The notes under the pieces: model-generated | Seen by the model: the letters and a program-made list of their open reading frames with translations, nothing else | What the model was told of the DNA's origin: nothing | Database searches by the model: none | Translations under genes and position numbers: made by a program | Shown: piece by piece, positions 1 through 5,723 of the stretch | Position numbering within the stretch: position 1 is the stretch's first letter | Layout: every line of letters starts with the position of its first letter | Assembly: GCA_018665505.1 (NCBI GenBank) | Contig: JABJCS010000448.1 | Span: 1-5,723 of the forward strand | Direction: 5' to 3' | Length of the DNA stretch: 5,723 nucleotides | Source of the DNA: Alphaproteobacteria bacterium | GTDB lineage: Bacteria > Pseudomonadota > Alphaproteobacteria > UBA8366

Positions 1-1176
1 GGGGTAAAGGTTCTCGACCTCGGGCAAATTTATAATGGACCCTATGCCGGGTTCCTGTTGGCGCATGCGGGCGCGGACGTGATTAAGGTGGAACCGCTCG
101 ACGGTGAAGTCTTGCGCAAACGTGGCGGCGGGCTCGGCGCGCCCTTCTCGCTCACCATGTTGAATACCAACAAGCGCGGCATTTCCATCAACCTGAAACA
201 CCCGGACGGCAAGCAATTGCTGATCGACCTGGTGAAAGAAGCGGACATCCTGCTGGAGAATTTTGCGCCCGGCGCGATGGATCGCCTCGGCCTCGGTTCA
301 GATGCTTTATTGCGCGAGAACCCCCGGCTGATTTATGGCTCCAGCACCGGCTACGGACTATCCGGGCCCGATCGGGACAACCTCGCGATGGACCTGACGG
401 TGCAGGCCATCGGTGGCGTGATGAGCATCAACGGTCCCGAAGATGGACCGCCGTTAAAGGCGGGACTCGCGGTCTGTGATTTCGCGGGCGGGGTGCATCT
501 CTATGCCGCGATCATGACCGCGCTCTTCGAACGCTCGGTGACCGGCAAGGGTCGGGTGGTTGAGGTGGCGATGCAGGAAGCGGTCTACCCGATCCTCACT
601 AGTAATATCACCAGCCTGCACGGCAACGGCTGGAAGCATCCGGCACGGCGCGGCAACAAACATCCAACGAATGGGTCTGCCCCATACAATGTCTATCAAT
701 GTGCTGACGGTCATGTGGCGATCATCTGCGTCCAGGAAGCGCATTGGCAAAACCTATTGGAATTGATGGGCCGGGATGACTTGAAGGATGACCCGCGGTT
801 CGAGACCCAAGCTATCCGTGCGCAGAATGAGGATGCGGTCGACGAAGCGGTCGAAGCTTGGACGCGTACGCTTCCGAAAGCGGAGGCGGCGCGATTGATG
901 CGTGAGAACCGCGTTCCAGCGGCGATGGTGCGAAATCTGGAGGAAGTCACCGCCGATCCGCATATGCACGAGCGTGGCATGCTGCATGACGTCGATCATC
1001 CAACAATGGGCCAAGTGGTATTACCGACCAGCCCGCTCCGGTTTCACGGCAGTCCCGACCCATCGGTAGAATTGGAGCCGGGGATCGGCGCACATACCGA
1101 TGATGTGCTGTCCGAGTGGTTGGGGATGGACGAGGCAGCGGTCGATACGCTCCGCAAGGGCGACGCGGTCGGCTGA
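1..1176 (+). CDS. Family III CoA-transferase (CaiB/BaiF type), 5' end outside window
   Basis: This enzyme moves CoA between an acyl-CoA donor and a carboxylic acid in the cytosol. The frame is open from base 1 and ends with TGA at 1174-1176, giving 391 visible residues. The first codons read GVKVLDLGQIYNGPYAGF, then GADVIKVEPLDGE, which is the usual N-terminal nucleotide-fold start of the family. Probably only 5-15 residues are missing, so the TTG at 58 is not the real start. Further family marks are NTNKRGISINL, the ADILLENFAPGAMDRLGL stretch, and PPLKAG, the region of a CoA-contacting lysine. The helix carrying the catalytic acid reads EVAMQEAV, with Glu (codon 577-579) where formyl-CoA transferase and CaiB have Asp. 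The gene converges on the minus-strand unit and shares the 1177-1382 gap with it. Family assignment is firm; the acid substrate and CoA donor are unknown. Confidence 0.93.
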   Translation, partial: GVKVLDLGQIYNGPYAGFLLAHAGADVIKVEPLDGEVLRKRGGGLGAPFSLTMLNTNKRGISINLKHPDGKQLLIDLVKEADILLENFAPGAMDRLGLGSDALLRENPRLIYGSSTGYGLSGPDRDNLAMDLTVQAIGGVMSINGPEDGPPLKAGLAVCDFAGGVHLYAAIMTALFERSVTGKGRVVEVAMQEAVYPILTSNITSLHGNGWKHPARRGNKHPTNGSAPYNVYQCADGHVAIICVQEAHWQNLLELMGRDDLKDDPRFETQAIRAQNEDAVDEAVEAWTRTLPKAEAARLMRENRVPAAMVRNLEEVTADPHMHERGMLHDVDHPTMGQVVLPTSPLRFHGSPDPSVELEPGIGAHTDDVLSEWLGMDEAAVDTLRKGDAVG

Positions 1177-1186
1177 CCACCAGATT

Positions 1187-1309
1187 GGTCATTCCGGGGC
1201 ACGAAGTGAACTCGGAACTATATCGTGCGCATTCCCATGTGGTGGTTTTGTCGACGGCAGGGCTCAGGCCCTAGTTCCGGGTCTGGGCGTTGCCCGTCCC
1301 GGAATGACC
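1187..1309. repeat. Long palindromic intergenic element between convergent genes
   Basis: Perfect 12-base arms GGTCATTCCGGG (1187-1198) and CCCGGAATGACC (1298-1309) enclose 99 bases. Inside are two further small hairpins: AGGGC/GCCCT at 1259-1263 and 1268-1272, and GGGC-GTT-GCCC at 1285-1295. The left part of the element (about 1189-1217) also resembles the whole short palindrome at 2777-2810, so the two belong to one repeat family. It begins 10 bases after the CoA-transferase stop and could help end that transcript, but there is no T-run after it on the plus strand. Similar elements are scattered between genes in many alphaproteobacterial genomes. No credible gene lies in this gap. Confidence 0.75.
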
Positions 1310-1332
1310 GGTTTGGTAGATGGAATATTCTT

Positions 1333-1369
1333 AAAATAAAAAACTCATCCTGAGCCTGTCGTAGGATGA
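1333..1369 (-). terminator. Rho-independent terminator of the minus-strand unit
   Basis: On the minus strand a 7-base-pair stem, TCATCCT (1369-1363) with AGGATGA (1351-1345), closes an 11-base loop. It is followed at once by a T-rich tract (1343-1333: GTTTTTTATTT). It begins 13 bases after the stop of the SGNH hydrolase. The stem-loop is itself a copy of a common short repeat with the core GAGCCTGTCG (1352-1361, here followed by T), so a dispersed repeat appears to serve as the terminator. Confidence 0.75.
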
Positions 1370-1382
1370 TGCCTATGTCGCA

Positions 1383-2033
1383 CTACCCGTCGAACCAGGC
1401 GCGCCAAGCGTCCCATGCGGTGATGCGTGCGGCCATCATGACATAGCCGTCCGCATTCGGGTGCAATCCGTCCGACGCCCGCAGGCTCGCGTCCCAATTG
1501 GGGTCGCCCGCGAGGTTGGAGTACAGATCCAAATACGGCACGCCGAGCTCCGCCGCCCGCTTCGCATAGGCTTGGCTATAGGTCTCGATCATCGGATTTT
1601 GGAAATCGTAACTGATGCCTGGCAGGCGGTTGATCGGCATCATATCGGCGATGACCGGCGTGGGGCCGATCCACAGCGCGGGCCCGACGCTCTTGGCGGC
1701 CGTGATCATCCGCGAGATACGCTCCAACGATTGATCCAGCGGAACGCGCTGCCCGTCCAAATTGGCGCTCTTCTCATGCGCACTGTCATTGATGCCGATG
1801 GCCCAGACCGTGGCGCAATTCATCTCCGCCTTGAGCCGAGAGTTTACCTCGATGTCCCACCGGTCCTCGACCAGTGCCGAGGTGTCGGCGCGAATACCCA
1901 GGTTATAGACCGTAACGTCGTGGCCCTTGGCGGCTTCTGCCTGGCCGACCCGATAGGTCCAACCGAGCAGTGTTTCATCCCCCGTACCATGCGTGATGCT
2001 GTCGCCGACAAAGCCGATGCGAATTTGAATCAT
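1383..2033 (-). CDS. SGNH/GDSL-family hydrolase, cytosolic
   Basis: A 216-residue serine hydrolase of the SGNH fold, probably cleaving an ester, thioester or acyl group on a small molecule. All four conserved blocks are present. Block I is GDSITHG with nucleophile Ser12. Block II is NLGIRADTS with Gly46. Block III is GIND with Asn82. Block V is DGLHPNADGY with Asp188 and His191, which complete the triad. The length suits the single-domain bacterial family of about 200 residues. There is no signal peptide or membrane segment, so it should act in the cytosol. The ATG start is preceded by GGGAG (plus-strand 2050-2046) with a 12-base gap. It is the last gene of the minus-strand unit, 51 bases after the racemase, and a terminator follows. 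In the gap before it, CCTAA-T-TTAGG (2068-2078) forms a small hairpin. The substrate is unknown; the context suggests the same pathway as the racemase-type enzymes. Confidence 0.9.
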   Translation of the reverse strand: MIQIRIGFVGDSITHGTGDETLLGWTYRVGQAEAAKGHDVTVYNLGIRADTSALVEDRWDIEVNSRLKAEMNCATVWAIGINDSAHEKSANLDGQRVPLDQSLERISRMITAAKSVGPALWIGPTPVIADMMPINRLPGISYDFQNPMIETYSQAYAKRAAELGVPYLDLYSNLAGDPNWDASLRASDGLHPNADGYVMMAARITAWDAWRAWFDG

Positions 2034-2084
2034 GGTGGTCTTCTTCTCCCAGAAATAATACTCCGCACCTAATTTAGGCGGCGA

Positions 2085-2744
2085 TCACCGTGTGGCCACG
2101 GCCAGTGTGCCGATTGCGATGCTCGCAGCGGCCTGGGTCGGATCGATCACCGGGAGGCCGAGTGCCTCTTCCAGCGGGATACGGTGCCGCGCCATGCCGG
2201 CGCAGCCCATGATGATCGTGTCCGCGCTATCCTTGTCGCGCAGCTGGCGGCCGATGTCCGCCATCCGCTCGAACGTATCCACCCCGCCCTCTACGTCCGC
2301 AACGGAGAGGCCGAGCGGGCGGTCGCCGGCGCAACGGGCGTGTAGCAGACGCTCCCGCATGTGTCGCATATGGCGGCCGACGGAGTTCGCGAGGATCGCG
2401 ATGACGCCGAATTGTCCGCCCCGGGTCAAAGCGGTGGCGATGGCGCATTCGGCGATGCCGAAGACGGGCCGGTCGGTGACCTCACGGCAGAGATGCAATC
2501 CCGGATCGCTGTAGCAGGCAATGACGAAAGCATCGGCTTCGTTATCGGCTTTCATGTATTCGGCGAGGAGGGGCGCGACACGGATCGAATCCGCTTCGCT
2601 TTCGATCCCAAAGGGCCCCTCCGCAAGGGTGACGCAATCGAGCGCTGATCCACCCTCGTTGCGCAATGGTTCCAGCGCCTCCGACATCCCATCGGTGACG
2701 GCGGTATTGGAATTCGGATTGATGATGCGGATGGTTTTGGTCAT
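2085..2744 (-). CDS. Hydantoin racemase-like enzyme (Asp/Glu racemase superfamily)
   Basis: A 219-residue cytosolic enzyme of the Asp/Glu/hydantoin racemase family. These invert a stereocentre next to a carbonyl using two cysteines as acid and base. The start IRIINPNSNTAVTD is the typical hydantoin/allantoin racemase opening. The first cysteine is Cys77 in VIACYSDPGL and the second is Cys181 in IMGCAGM, close to the positions known for hydantoin racemases (about 76 and 181). Both key residues are therefore intact, unlike in the two upstream paralogues. The ATG at 2744 follows only a weak ribosome site (GGAACCC). The gap to the preceding gene is 92 bases and holds a palindrome. No hydantoinase, carbamoylase or allantoinase is in the window, so the substrate could equally be allantoin, an amino acid or a related small acid. 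The family is firm; the specificity is open. Confidence 0.88.
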   Translation of the reverse strand: MTKTIRIINPNSNTAVTDGMSEALEPLRNEGGSALDCVTLAEGPFGIESEADSIRVAPLLAEYMKADNEADAFVIACYSDPGLHLCREVTDRPVFGIAECAIATALTRGGQFGVIAILANSVGRHMRHMRERLLHARCAGDRPLGLSVADVEGGVDTFERMADIGRQLRDKDSADTIIMGCAGMARHRIPLEEALGLPVIDPTQAAASIAIGTLAVATR

Positions 2745-2775
2745 GGAAGGGTTCCATGGAGAGTTTGTCCCCGTT

Positions 2776-2811
2776 CGTCATTCCGTGGCGCGAAGCGAAC
2801 CCGGAATGACG
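2776..2811. repeat. Short palindromic intergenic element inside the gene cluster
   Basis: Perfect 10-base arms CGTCATTCCG (2776-2785) and CGGAATGACG (2802-2811) surround a 16-base loop. It lies between the stop of the downstream paralogue (2837) and the start of the racemase (2744). It shares its sequence type with the left part of the element at 1187-1309. As RNA it would fold into a stable hairpin between two cotranscribed genes, without a T-run, so it is more likely an mRNA-stability or processing element than a terminator. That role is inferred. Confidence 0.75.
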
Positions 2812-2836
2812 GAAAGTTTAATGTACCTGTCATCAC

Positions 2837-3598
2837 CTAAAGCCGCGACAATCGTGGCGTCCATCCGCCGATCAACACTTCGCCCGGATGCTCCGGCGGC
2901 GCTAGATGCGCCAAGCCCAGTTCGTCGAGCAGCGCCCAGGCGAGGCAAATATTCGAGCAGAGGAACGGTTTGCCGGTACGTGCGAACAGCGGCGCCACGG
3001 CGGGCAAAGTCGCCATGCCGGAGCCGGTGACGACAATGGCGTCGGCATTTTCGGTCTCCAGCGCCTTTGACGCTTCGAGCATACCTTCCGTCCGCAACCC
3101 GTAAATATTGACCGTATCGGACGTGTCTTCCGGCATGGTCGCGACGGAGACGACTTCGTAGCCTTTGGCCGTCCAATAGGCCGAACTCAACTCGGTCAGC
3201 CAGGCTGGATAGGGGCTGAACAGCGCCAGGCGTTTGGCGCCGAGCCGTTCCAGCGCCCGTTGGATAGCTTGTGCCGAAGAGATAATCGGATAGCCCACCT
3301 TCTCCGACATCGCCGCCAAACGTTCGTCTTGATTGACATCGGTCATATAGGCGGTCGCGGTGAACGAAAACCCGAAGGCATCGATCTGGGCTTTGCCATA
3401 GGCTTGCAGGCTGGCCTCGAGATTGTCGATATACTCATAAAAGCGGTCACGGGCGTTATCCGCCGTGCCGGTCAATCGCGTGACCAACATGCCTACACCG
3501 TCGGGTAACAGCGCGGACATCTCCGCTTCGACGACGGGGTTGGTCTGTGGTGGCGCAATGCCGAGGAGAGCGTGGCGGGCATATTCGCGATCGGGCAT
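2837..3598 (-). CDS. Arylmalonate decarboxylase/maleate isomerase-like protein, second tandem copy
   Basis: A 253-residue protein of the Asp/Glu racemase superfamily, nearest by motif to arylmalonate decarboxylase and maleate isomerase. The order is GIAPPQTNPVVE (residues 13-24, substrate loop), SFTATAY (78-84), LFSPYPAWLTE (126-136, with Tyr130 where the decarboxylase has an oxyanion-hole Tyr), VTGSGM (190-195) and CSNICLAWALLDELG (214-228). The first catalytic position is Phe79 and the second is Gly192, so neither cysteine of the superfamily pair is present; Cys214 and Cys218 remain. The frame could be extended upstream to 3733, but that would overlap the preceding gene. The chosen ATG gives exactly the length and N-terminus (MPxREYARHAL) of the neighbouring paralogue. 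It starts 11 bases after that gene's stop with only a weak GAAAG ribosome site, so translational coupling is likely. A hand count gives 167 of 253 residues identical to the paralogue without gaps. Activity is uncertain. Confidence 0.85.
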   Translation of the reverse strand: MPDREYARHALLGIAPPQTNPVVEAEMSALLPDGVGMLVTRLTGTADNARDRFYEYIDNLEASLQAYGKAQIDAFGFSFTATAYMTDVNQDERLAAMSEKVGYPIISSAQAIQRALERLGAKRLALFSPYPAWLTELSSAYWTAKGYEVVSVATMPEDTSDTVNIYGLRTEGMLEASKALETENADAIVVTGSGMATLPAVAPLFARTGKPFLCSNICLAWALLDELGLAHLAPPEHPGEVLIGGWTPRLSRL

Positions 3599-3609
3599 TT
3601 GTTTTCTTT

Positions 3610-4371
3610 CTATAACCGGGTGAGACGCGGCGTCCAGCCGCCGATCAAAGTCTCCCAAGGGTTGGCGGGCGGGGCAAGACCCGCGATGCCGAGTTCGTCC
3701 AGCAACGCCCAGGCAAGACACAGGTTTGAGCACAGAACCAGCTTGCCTGTGCGCTGATACAGCGGCTCGATGGCGGGCAATACCGGCATGCCCGTCCCGG
3801 TCACCAGGATGACGTCGGCTTGTTCAGTCTCCAATGCCTCCGCTGCGGCCAGAAACCCGGTGGAGGTCAGCCCGTAGATATTCACCGTATCGGAAGTGTC
3901 GTCCGGCATCGTGCCCCAGGAGACGATGTCATAGCCGACACTGTCCCAATAGACGCGGCTCGCCTCGGTCAGCCAATCGGGGTAGGGACTGAAAAGAGCA
4001 ATCCGGCGGGCGCCCAATCGATCCAACGCGCGACGGATCGCCATCGCGGAAGACAGGACCGGAATGCCAAGCCGAGCCGAGGCCGCATCTAGGATTTCCG
4101 GCTCGTCACTGCCGTAAAGATACGCCGTCGCCGTGCAGGCAAACCCGACCGCATCCGGTTGCGCCTTGCCATAGGCGGCGAGGCTCTGGTCGAAATTCTC
4201 CAGGAATTGATGAAATCGCGTTTTGGGATCTTCCGCGGTGCCGGTCAATCGCGTCGTCAGTAAGCCGACACCGTCCGGCATCAACGCGCCATACTCCGCC
4301 TCCACCACCGGGTTCGATTGCGGCGGCGCGATTCCAATCAAAGCATGGCGGGCGTATTCGCGAGAGGGCAT
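3610..4371 (-). CDS. Arylmalonate decarboxylase/maleate isomerase-like protein, first tandem copy
   Basis: The first gene of the minus-strand unit encodes 253 residues of the Asp/Glu racemase superfamily, a fold that decarboxylates, isomerises or racemises small acids through an enolate. Motifs in order are GIAPPQSNPVVE (13-24), FACTATAYLYG (77-87), LFSPYPDWLTE (126-136), DTSDTVNIYGL (158-168), VTGTGM (190-195), CSNLCLAWALLDELG (214-228) and IGGWTPRL (243-250). Against arylmalonate decarboxylase, Cys79 falls where that enzyme has Gly74, and Gly192 falls where it has catalytic Cys188. The single cysteine is thus on the opposite face. The ATG at 4371 follows AAGGAG with an 11-base gap, the best ribosome site of the unit. 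The stop is TAG, 11 bases before the next start. The family is confident; calling it a decarboxylase, isomerase or racemase is not possible from sequence alone. Confidence 0.87.
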   Translation of the reverse strand: MPSREYARHALIGIAPPQSNPVVEAEYGALMPDGVGLLTTRLTGTAEDPKTRFHQFLENFDQSLAAYGKAQPDAVGFACTATAYLYGSDEPEILDAASARLGIPVLSSAMAIRRALDRLGARRIALFSPYPDWLTEASRVYWDSVGYDIVSWGTMPDDTSDTVNIYGLTSTGFLAAAEALETEQADVILVTGTGMPVLPAIEPLYQRTGKLVLCSNLCLAWALLDELGIAGLAPPANPWETLIGGWTPRLTRL

Positions 4372-4382
4372 TTTAACTCGTA

Positions 4383-4388
4383 CTCCTT
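4383..4388 (-). promoter_or_regulatory. Ribosome binding site of the first gene of the unit
   Basis: The minus strand reads AAGGAG here, then 11 bases to the ATG at 4371. It is close to consensus with slightly long spacing, and supports the start chosen for the first tandem copy. Confidence 0.65.
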
Positions 4389-4411
4389 GGATTCTCGGAT
4401 AACGCTTACGT

Positions 4412-4424
4412 GTTTCTCAGAAAC
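4412..4424. promoter_or_regulatory. Perfect inverted repeat, candidate operator
   Basis: GTTTCT-C-AGAAAC is a perfect 6-1-6 palindrome centred at 4418, about 47 bases upstream of the first gene's ATG. Its position fits a repressor site overlapping a promoter or early leader. There is no T-run or GC-rich stem to suggest a terminator. The binding protein is unknown. Confidence 0.4.
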
Positions 4425-4521
4425 GATTCTAGATACGTCTCAATTTCTCTCCTGGATACTTAATTAACATTTTTGCGCGGGCGCTGCAGTCTCAGATGAA
4501 CATCGTAGGAAATTCAATTCA

Positions 4522-4536
4522 TCGACATTTTGTCGA
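4522..4536. promoter_or_regulatory. Inverted repeat TCGACA-N3-TGTCGA, candidate operator
   Basis: A perfect 6-3-6 palindrome in AT-rich sequence, with partly symmetric flanks (ATTC at 4517-4520 and GAAT at 4535-4538). About 150 bases upstream of the first gene's start. Its size and symmetry suit a dimeric transcription factor; the family cannot be named. Confidence 0.4.
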
Positions 4537-4689
4537 ATTTATGTTATGAACAATTCCGTTCTTTGACTCGTGAAATTGCAGCTAACCCAGCTCTTACGTA
4601 TTGGGGTACCGCAGCACGCCTAAATCAGCGGTATTGTAATACTGTGCATGGGGTTGTTTCGCGAAATTTCTAACAGCCCACCTTCTCCT

Positions 4690-4763
4690 GCCCCTCATGT
4701 AGAGCCTGTGGAAGCAAGAACGTGCCGGTCGCGTCCTCGTCCTGCGACGGGCTCGGGACGAGG
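4690..4763. repeat. Degenerate GAGCCTGT-type repeats with a strong hairpin after the acyl-CoA dehydrogenase
   Basis: Two units of the same short repeat type as the terminator at 1345-1369 lie side by side. The first (about 4692-4720) carries the identical core GAGCCTGT (4702-4709) but has lost its arms. The second is inverted, with the core GAGCCCGT read on the minus strand (4754-4747). It keeps perfect 8-base arms CCTCGTCC (4735-4742) and GGACGAGG (4756-4763). The hairpin is 20 bases beyond the stop of the minus-strand acyl-CoA dehydrogenase. It may end or protect that transcript, though no T-run follows. Confidence 0.6.
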
Positions 4764-4782
4764 TTCTGGCGTGTACCGAGAG

Positions 4783-5723
4783 TTACCCCGTCGCCAGCGC
4801 CTGCGCCTCTTCCAGCGTCACCTTGCCTTGGCTCAGCACCGCGACCGCCATTGGGTCTTCGTCGCTCGGGATGCCGAGCGGGTCTTGCGGGCGCAGGCGA
4901 TGGTCGATGACCATTCGGGCCAAAATCAGGCGCCGGGCGTCTTCGCCCATCGCTCCCAATTGCGCGCCTTCGCGGGCGAGGAGCGTTGCTGTCGTCACGT
5001 GATAGAGCGCGTCGGAGGCCTTGCGAGCGAGGGTCTCGTTGCCGGAAGTGGCGATTTCCTCGGCGACGGCCAACGCGCGCTCCGTGGTGTTCTGCAGCGC
5101 GCCCCGGAACTGGCCCGGGATTTCCGGCGTGTCGGCAGTTAGATCGTTCAGCGCCTCGCCGAGTGCCTTATGCGCGCCGACCTTGGCGATGGCACGGGTG
5201 GTGACATCGAGGGCGTTGATGTTCGAGGTGCCTTCCCACAGCACGCCGAGATGCGCGTCGCGGACCAGGCGGCTGTTCACCCAATCCTCGATATAGCCGT
5301 TGCCGCCGCGCACTTCCATTGCCCCGGTGGCGACGGAGATATTGTCGCGGCAGGTACGGAATTTGAGCAGCGGGGTGAGGATACGCAGTAACTCAGTGGC
5401 GCGCTTGTCTCCAGCGTCTGAAAGCTCCAACTGCTGTCCCGTATACATCGCCATGGAGAGCGCTTGCTCGGCCGGGACGATGATCTTCATCAACTGGCGG
5501 CGCAGCAGCGGCTTCTCGATGATAATCTCGCCGAACGCCTCGCGGTTACTGGCGACGGCAAGCGCTTCGTTCACGCAGCGGCGTATCATGGCGGTGGCGC
5601 GCACGCCGTGCGAGAGGCGCGACATGTTCACCTAATCCATCATTTGCTTGAGGCTGGGATTCTTACCGGGACCGACCTCGCCCAACGGATAGGCAACCGC
5701 GCCTTCGAAGACGATCTCGCCGA
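4783..5723 (-). pseudogene. Acyl-CoA dehydrogenase interrupted by an in-frame TAG, N-terminal part outside window
   Basis: A flavin enzyme that oxidises acyl-CoA to enoyl-CoA. From the window edge the minus strand encodes 29 residues of the middle domain (GEIVFEGAVAYPLGEVG, then NPSLKQMMD). A TAG follows at 5634-5632, and the same frame continues without a shift as VNMSRLSHGVRAT and on to a TAA at 4785-4783. The 282 residues after the stop (counted from the GTG at 5631) are the complete C-terminal helical domain. They include a full match to the second acyl-CoA dehydrogenase signature (EVRGGNGYIEDWVNSRLVRD, residues 106-125) and EGTSNI with Glu133, the usual catalytic base position. A further stretch of about 140 residues resembles the long dehydrogenase type. 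The GTG is not a credible start because FAD- and substrate-binding domains lie before the stop. Three neighbouring genes end in TAG, so codon reassignment is unlikely. A recent inactivation or a sequence error are both possible. Confidence 0.8.

Larger units (their letters stand above)
4372..4680 (-). promoter_or_regulatory. AT-rich upstream control region of the four-gene unit, no gene
   Basis: About 310 bases without a credible gene, visibly richer in A and T than the flanking coding sequence. It lies directly upstream of the first gene of the minus-strand unit, so it should hold the promoter. It contains the inverted repeats annotated separately, a TTAATTAA palindrome (4460-4467), and TACCGC/GCGGTA arms (4607-4612 and 4628-4633). 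I could not find a -35/-10 pair good enough to name a transcription start. The longest small reading frame with an ATG (4496, plus strand, 17 codons) lacks a ribosome site and is not called. No regulator gene is in the window. Confidence 0.5.

Noticed and set aside
1100..1339. Plus-strand 79-codon open frame across the end of the CoA-transferase and the convergent gap
   Set aside because: It runs through the palindromic element and shows no coding character or ribosome site.
1461..2072. Plus-strand 203-codon open frame opposite the SGNH hydrolase
   Set aside because: It is antisense to a gene with all four SGNH blocks, has no recognisable domain, and is a common artefact in GC-rich DNA.
2061..2080. 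Hairpin CCTAA-T-TTAGG between racemase and SGNH hydrolase as a terminator
   Set aside because: The stem is only 5 pairs with a one-base loop and no T-run follows on the minus strand.
3599..3733. N-terminal extension of the second tandem copy up to 3733
   Set aside because: It would overlap the first copy by over 120 bases, the extra residues resemble nothing in the family, and the ATG at 3598 matches the paralogue's N-terminus exactly.
4648..5142. Plus-strand 164-codon open frame starting in the upstream region
   Set aside because: Its first part translates the intergenic repeats and the rest is antisense to the conserved acyl-CoA dehydrogenase frame.
5623..5631. GTG or ATG after the TAG as a genuine start of a short acyl-CoA dehydrogenase
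   Set aside because: The residues just before the stop are in the same frame and belong to the same protein family, so this is an interrupted gene and not a separate one.

Overview
The window looks like a GC-rich proteobacterial chromosome, most plausibly an alphaproteobacterium. This is inferred from the base composition, the catabolic gene families, and the short palindromic intergenic elements of the GTCATTCCG...CGGAATGAC and CATCCT...AGGATG types. No rRNA, tRNA, CRISPR array, transposase or phage gene was seen.

Layout. Bases 1-1176 (+) hold a family III CoA-transferase (CaiB/BaiF type) whose first few codons lie outside the window. A convergent gap (1177-1382) carries a long palindromic element and a good rho-independent terminator for the genes on the minus strand. 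Bases 1383-4371 form one minus-strand unit of four genes. In transcription order these are two tandem 253-residue paralogues of the arylmalonate decarboxylase / maleate isomerase type (3610-4371, then 2837-3598), a hydantoin/Asp-Glu racemase (2085-2744), and a small cytosolic SGNH/GDSL hydrolase (1383-2033). An AT-rich upstream region without a gene (4372-4680) has two neat inverted repeats that could be operators. Bases 4690-4763 hold degenerate repeat copies and a strong hairpin. From 4783 to the window edge, on the minus strand, lies a long-type acyl-CoA dehydrogenase interrupted by an in-frame TAG at 5632-5634.

How the genes may work together. Three consecutive genes belong to the Asp/Glu racemase superfamily, whose members racemise, isomerise or decarboxylate small acids next to a carbonyl. 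An acyl- or ester-hydrolase closes the unit, and CoA-ester enzymes flank it on both sides. This suggests a catabolic cluster for a small carboxylate, a substituted malonate or a hydantoin-like compound, but the substrate cannot be read from the sequence. The most interesting point is the active sites of the tandem pair. Both lack the second catalytic cysteine of the superfamily. One copy keeps the first cysteine and the other has Phe there, so the two copies probably do different chemistry, or one is not catalytic in the usual way.
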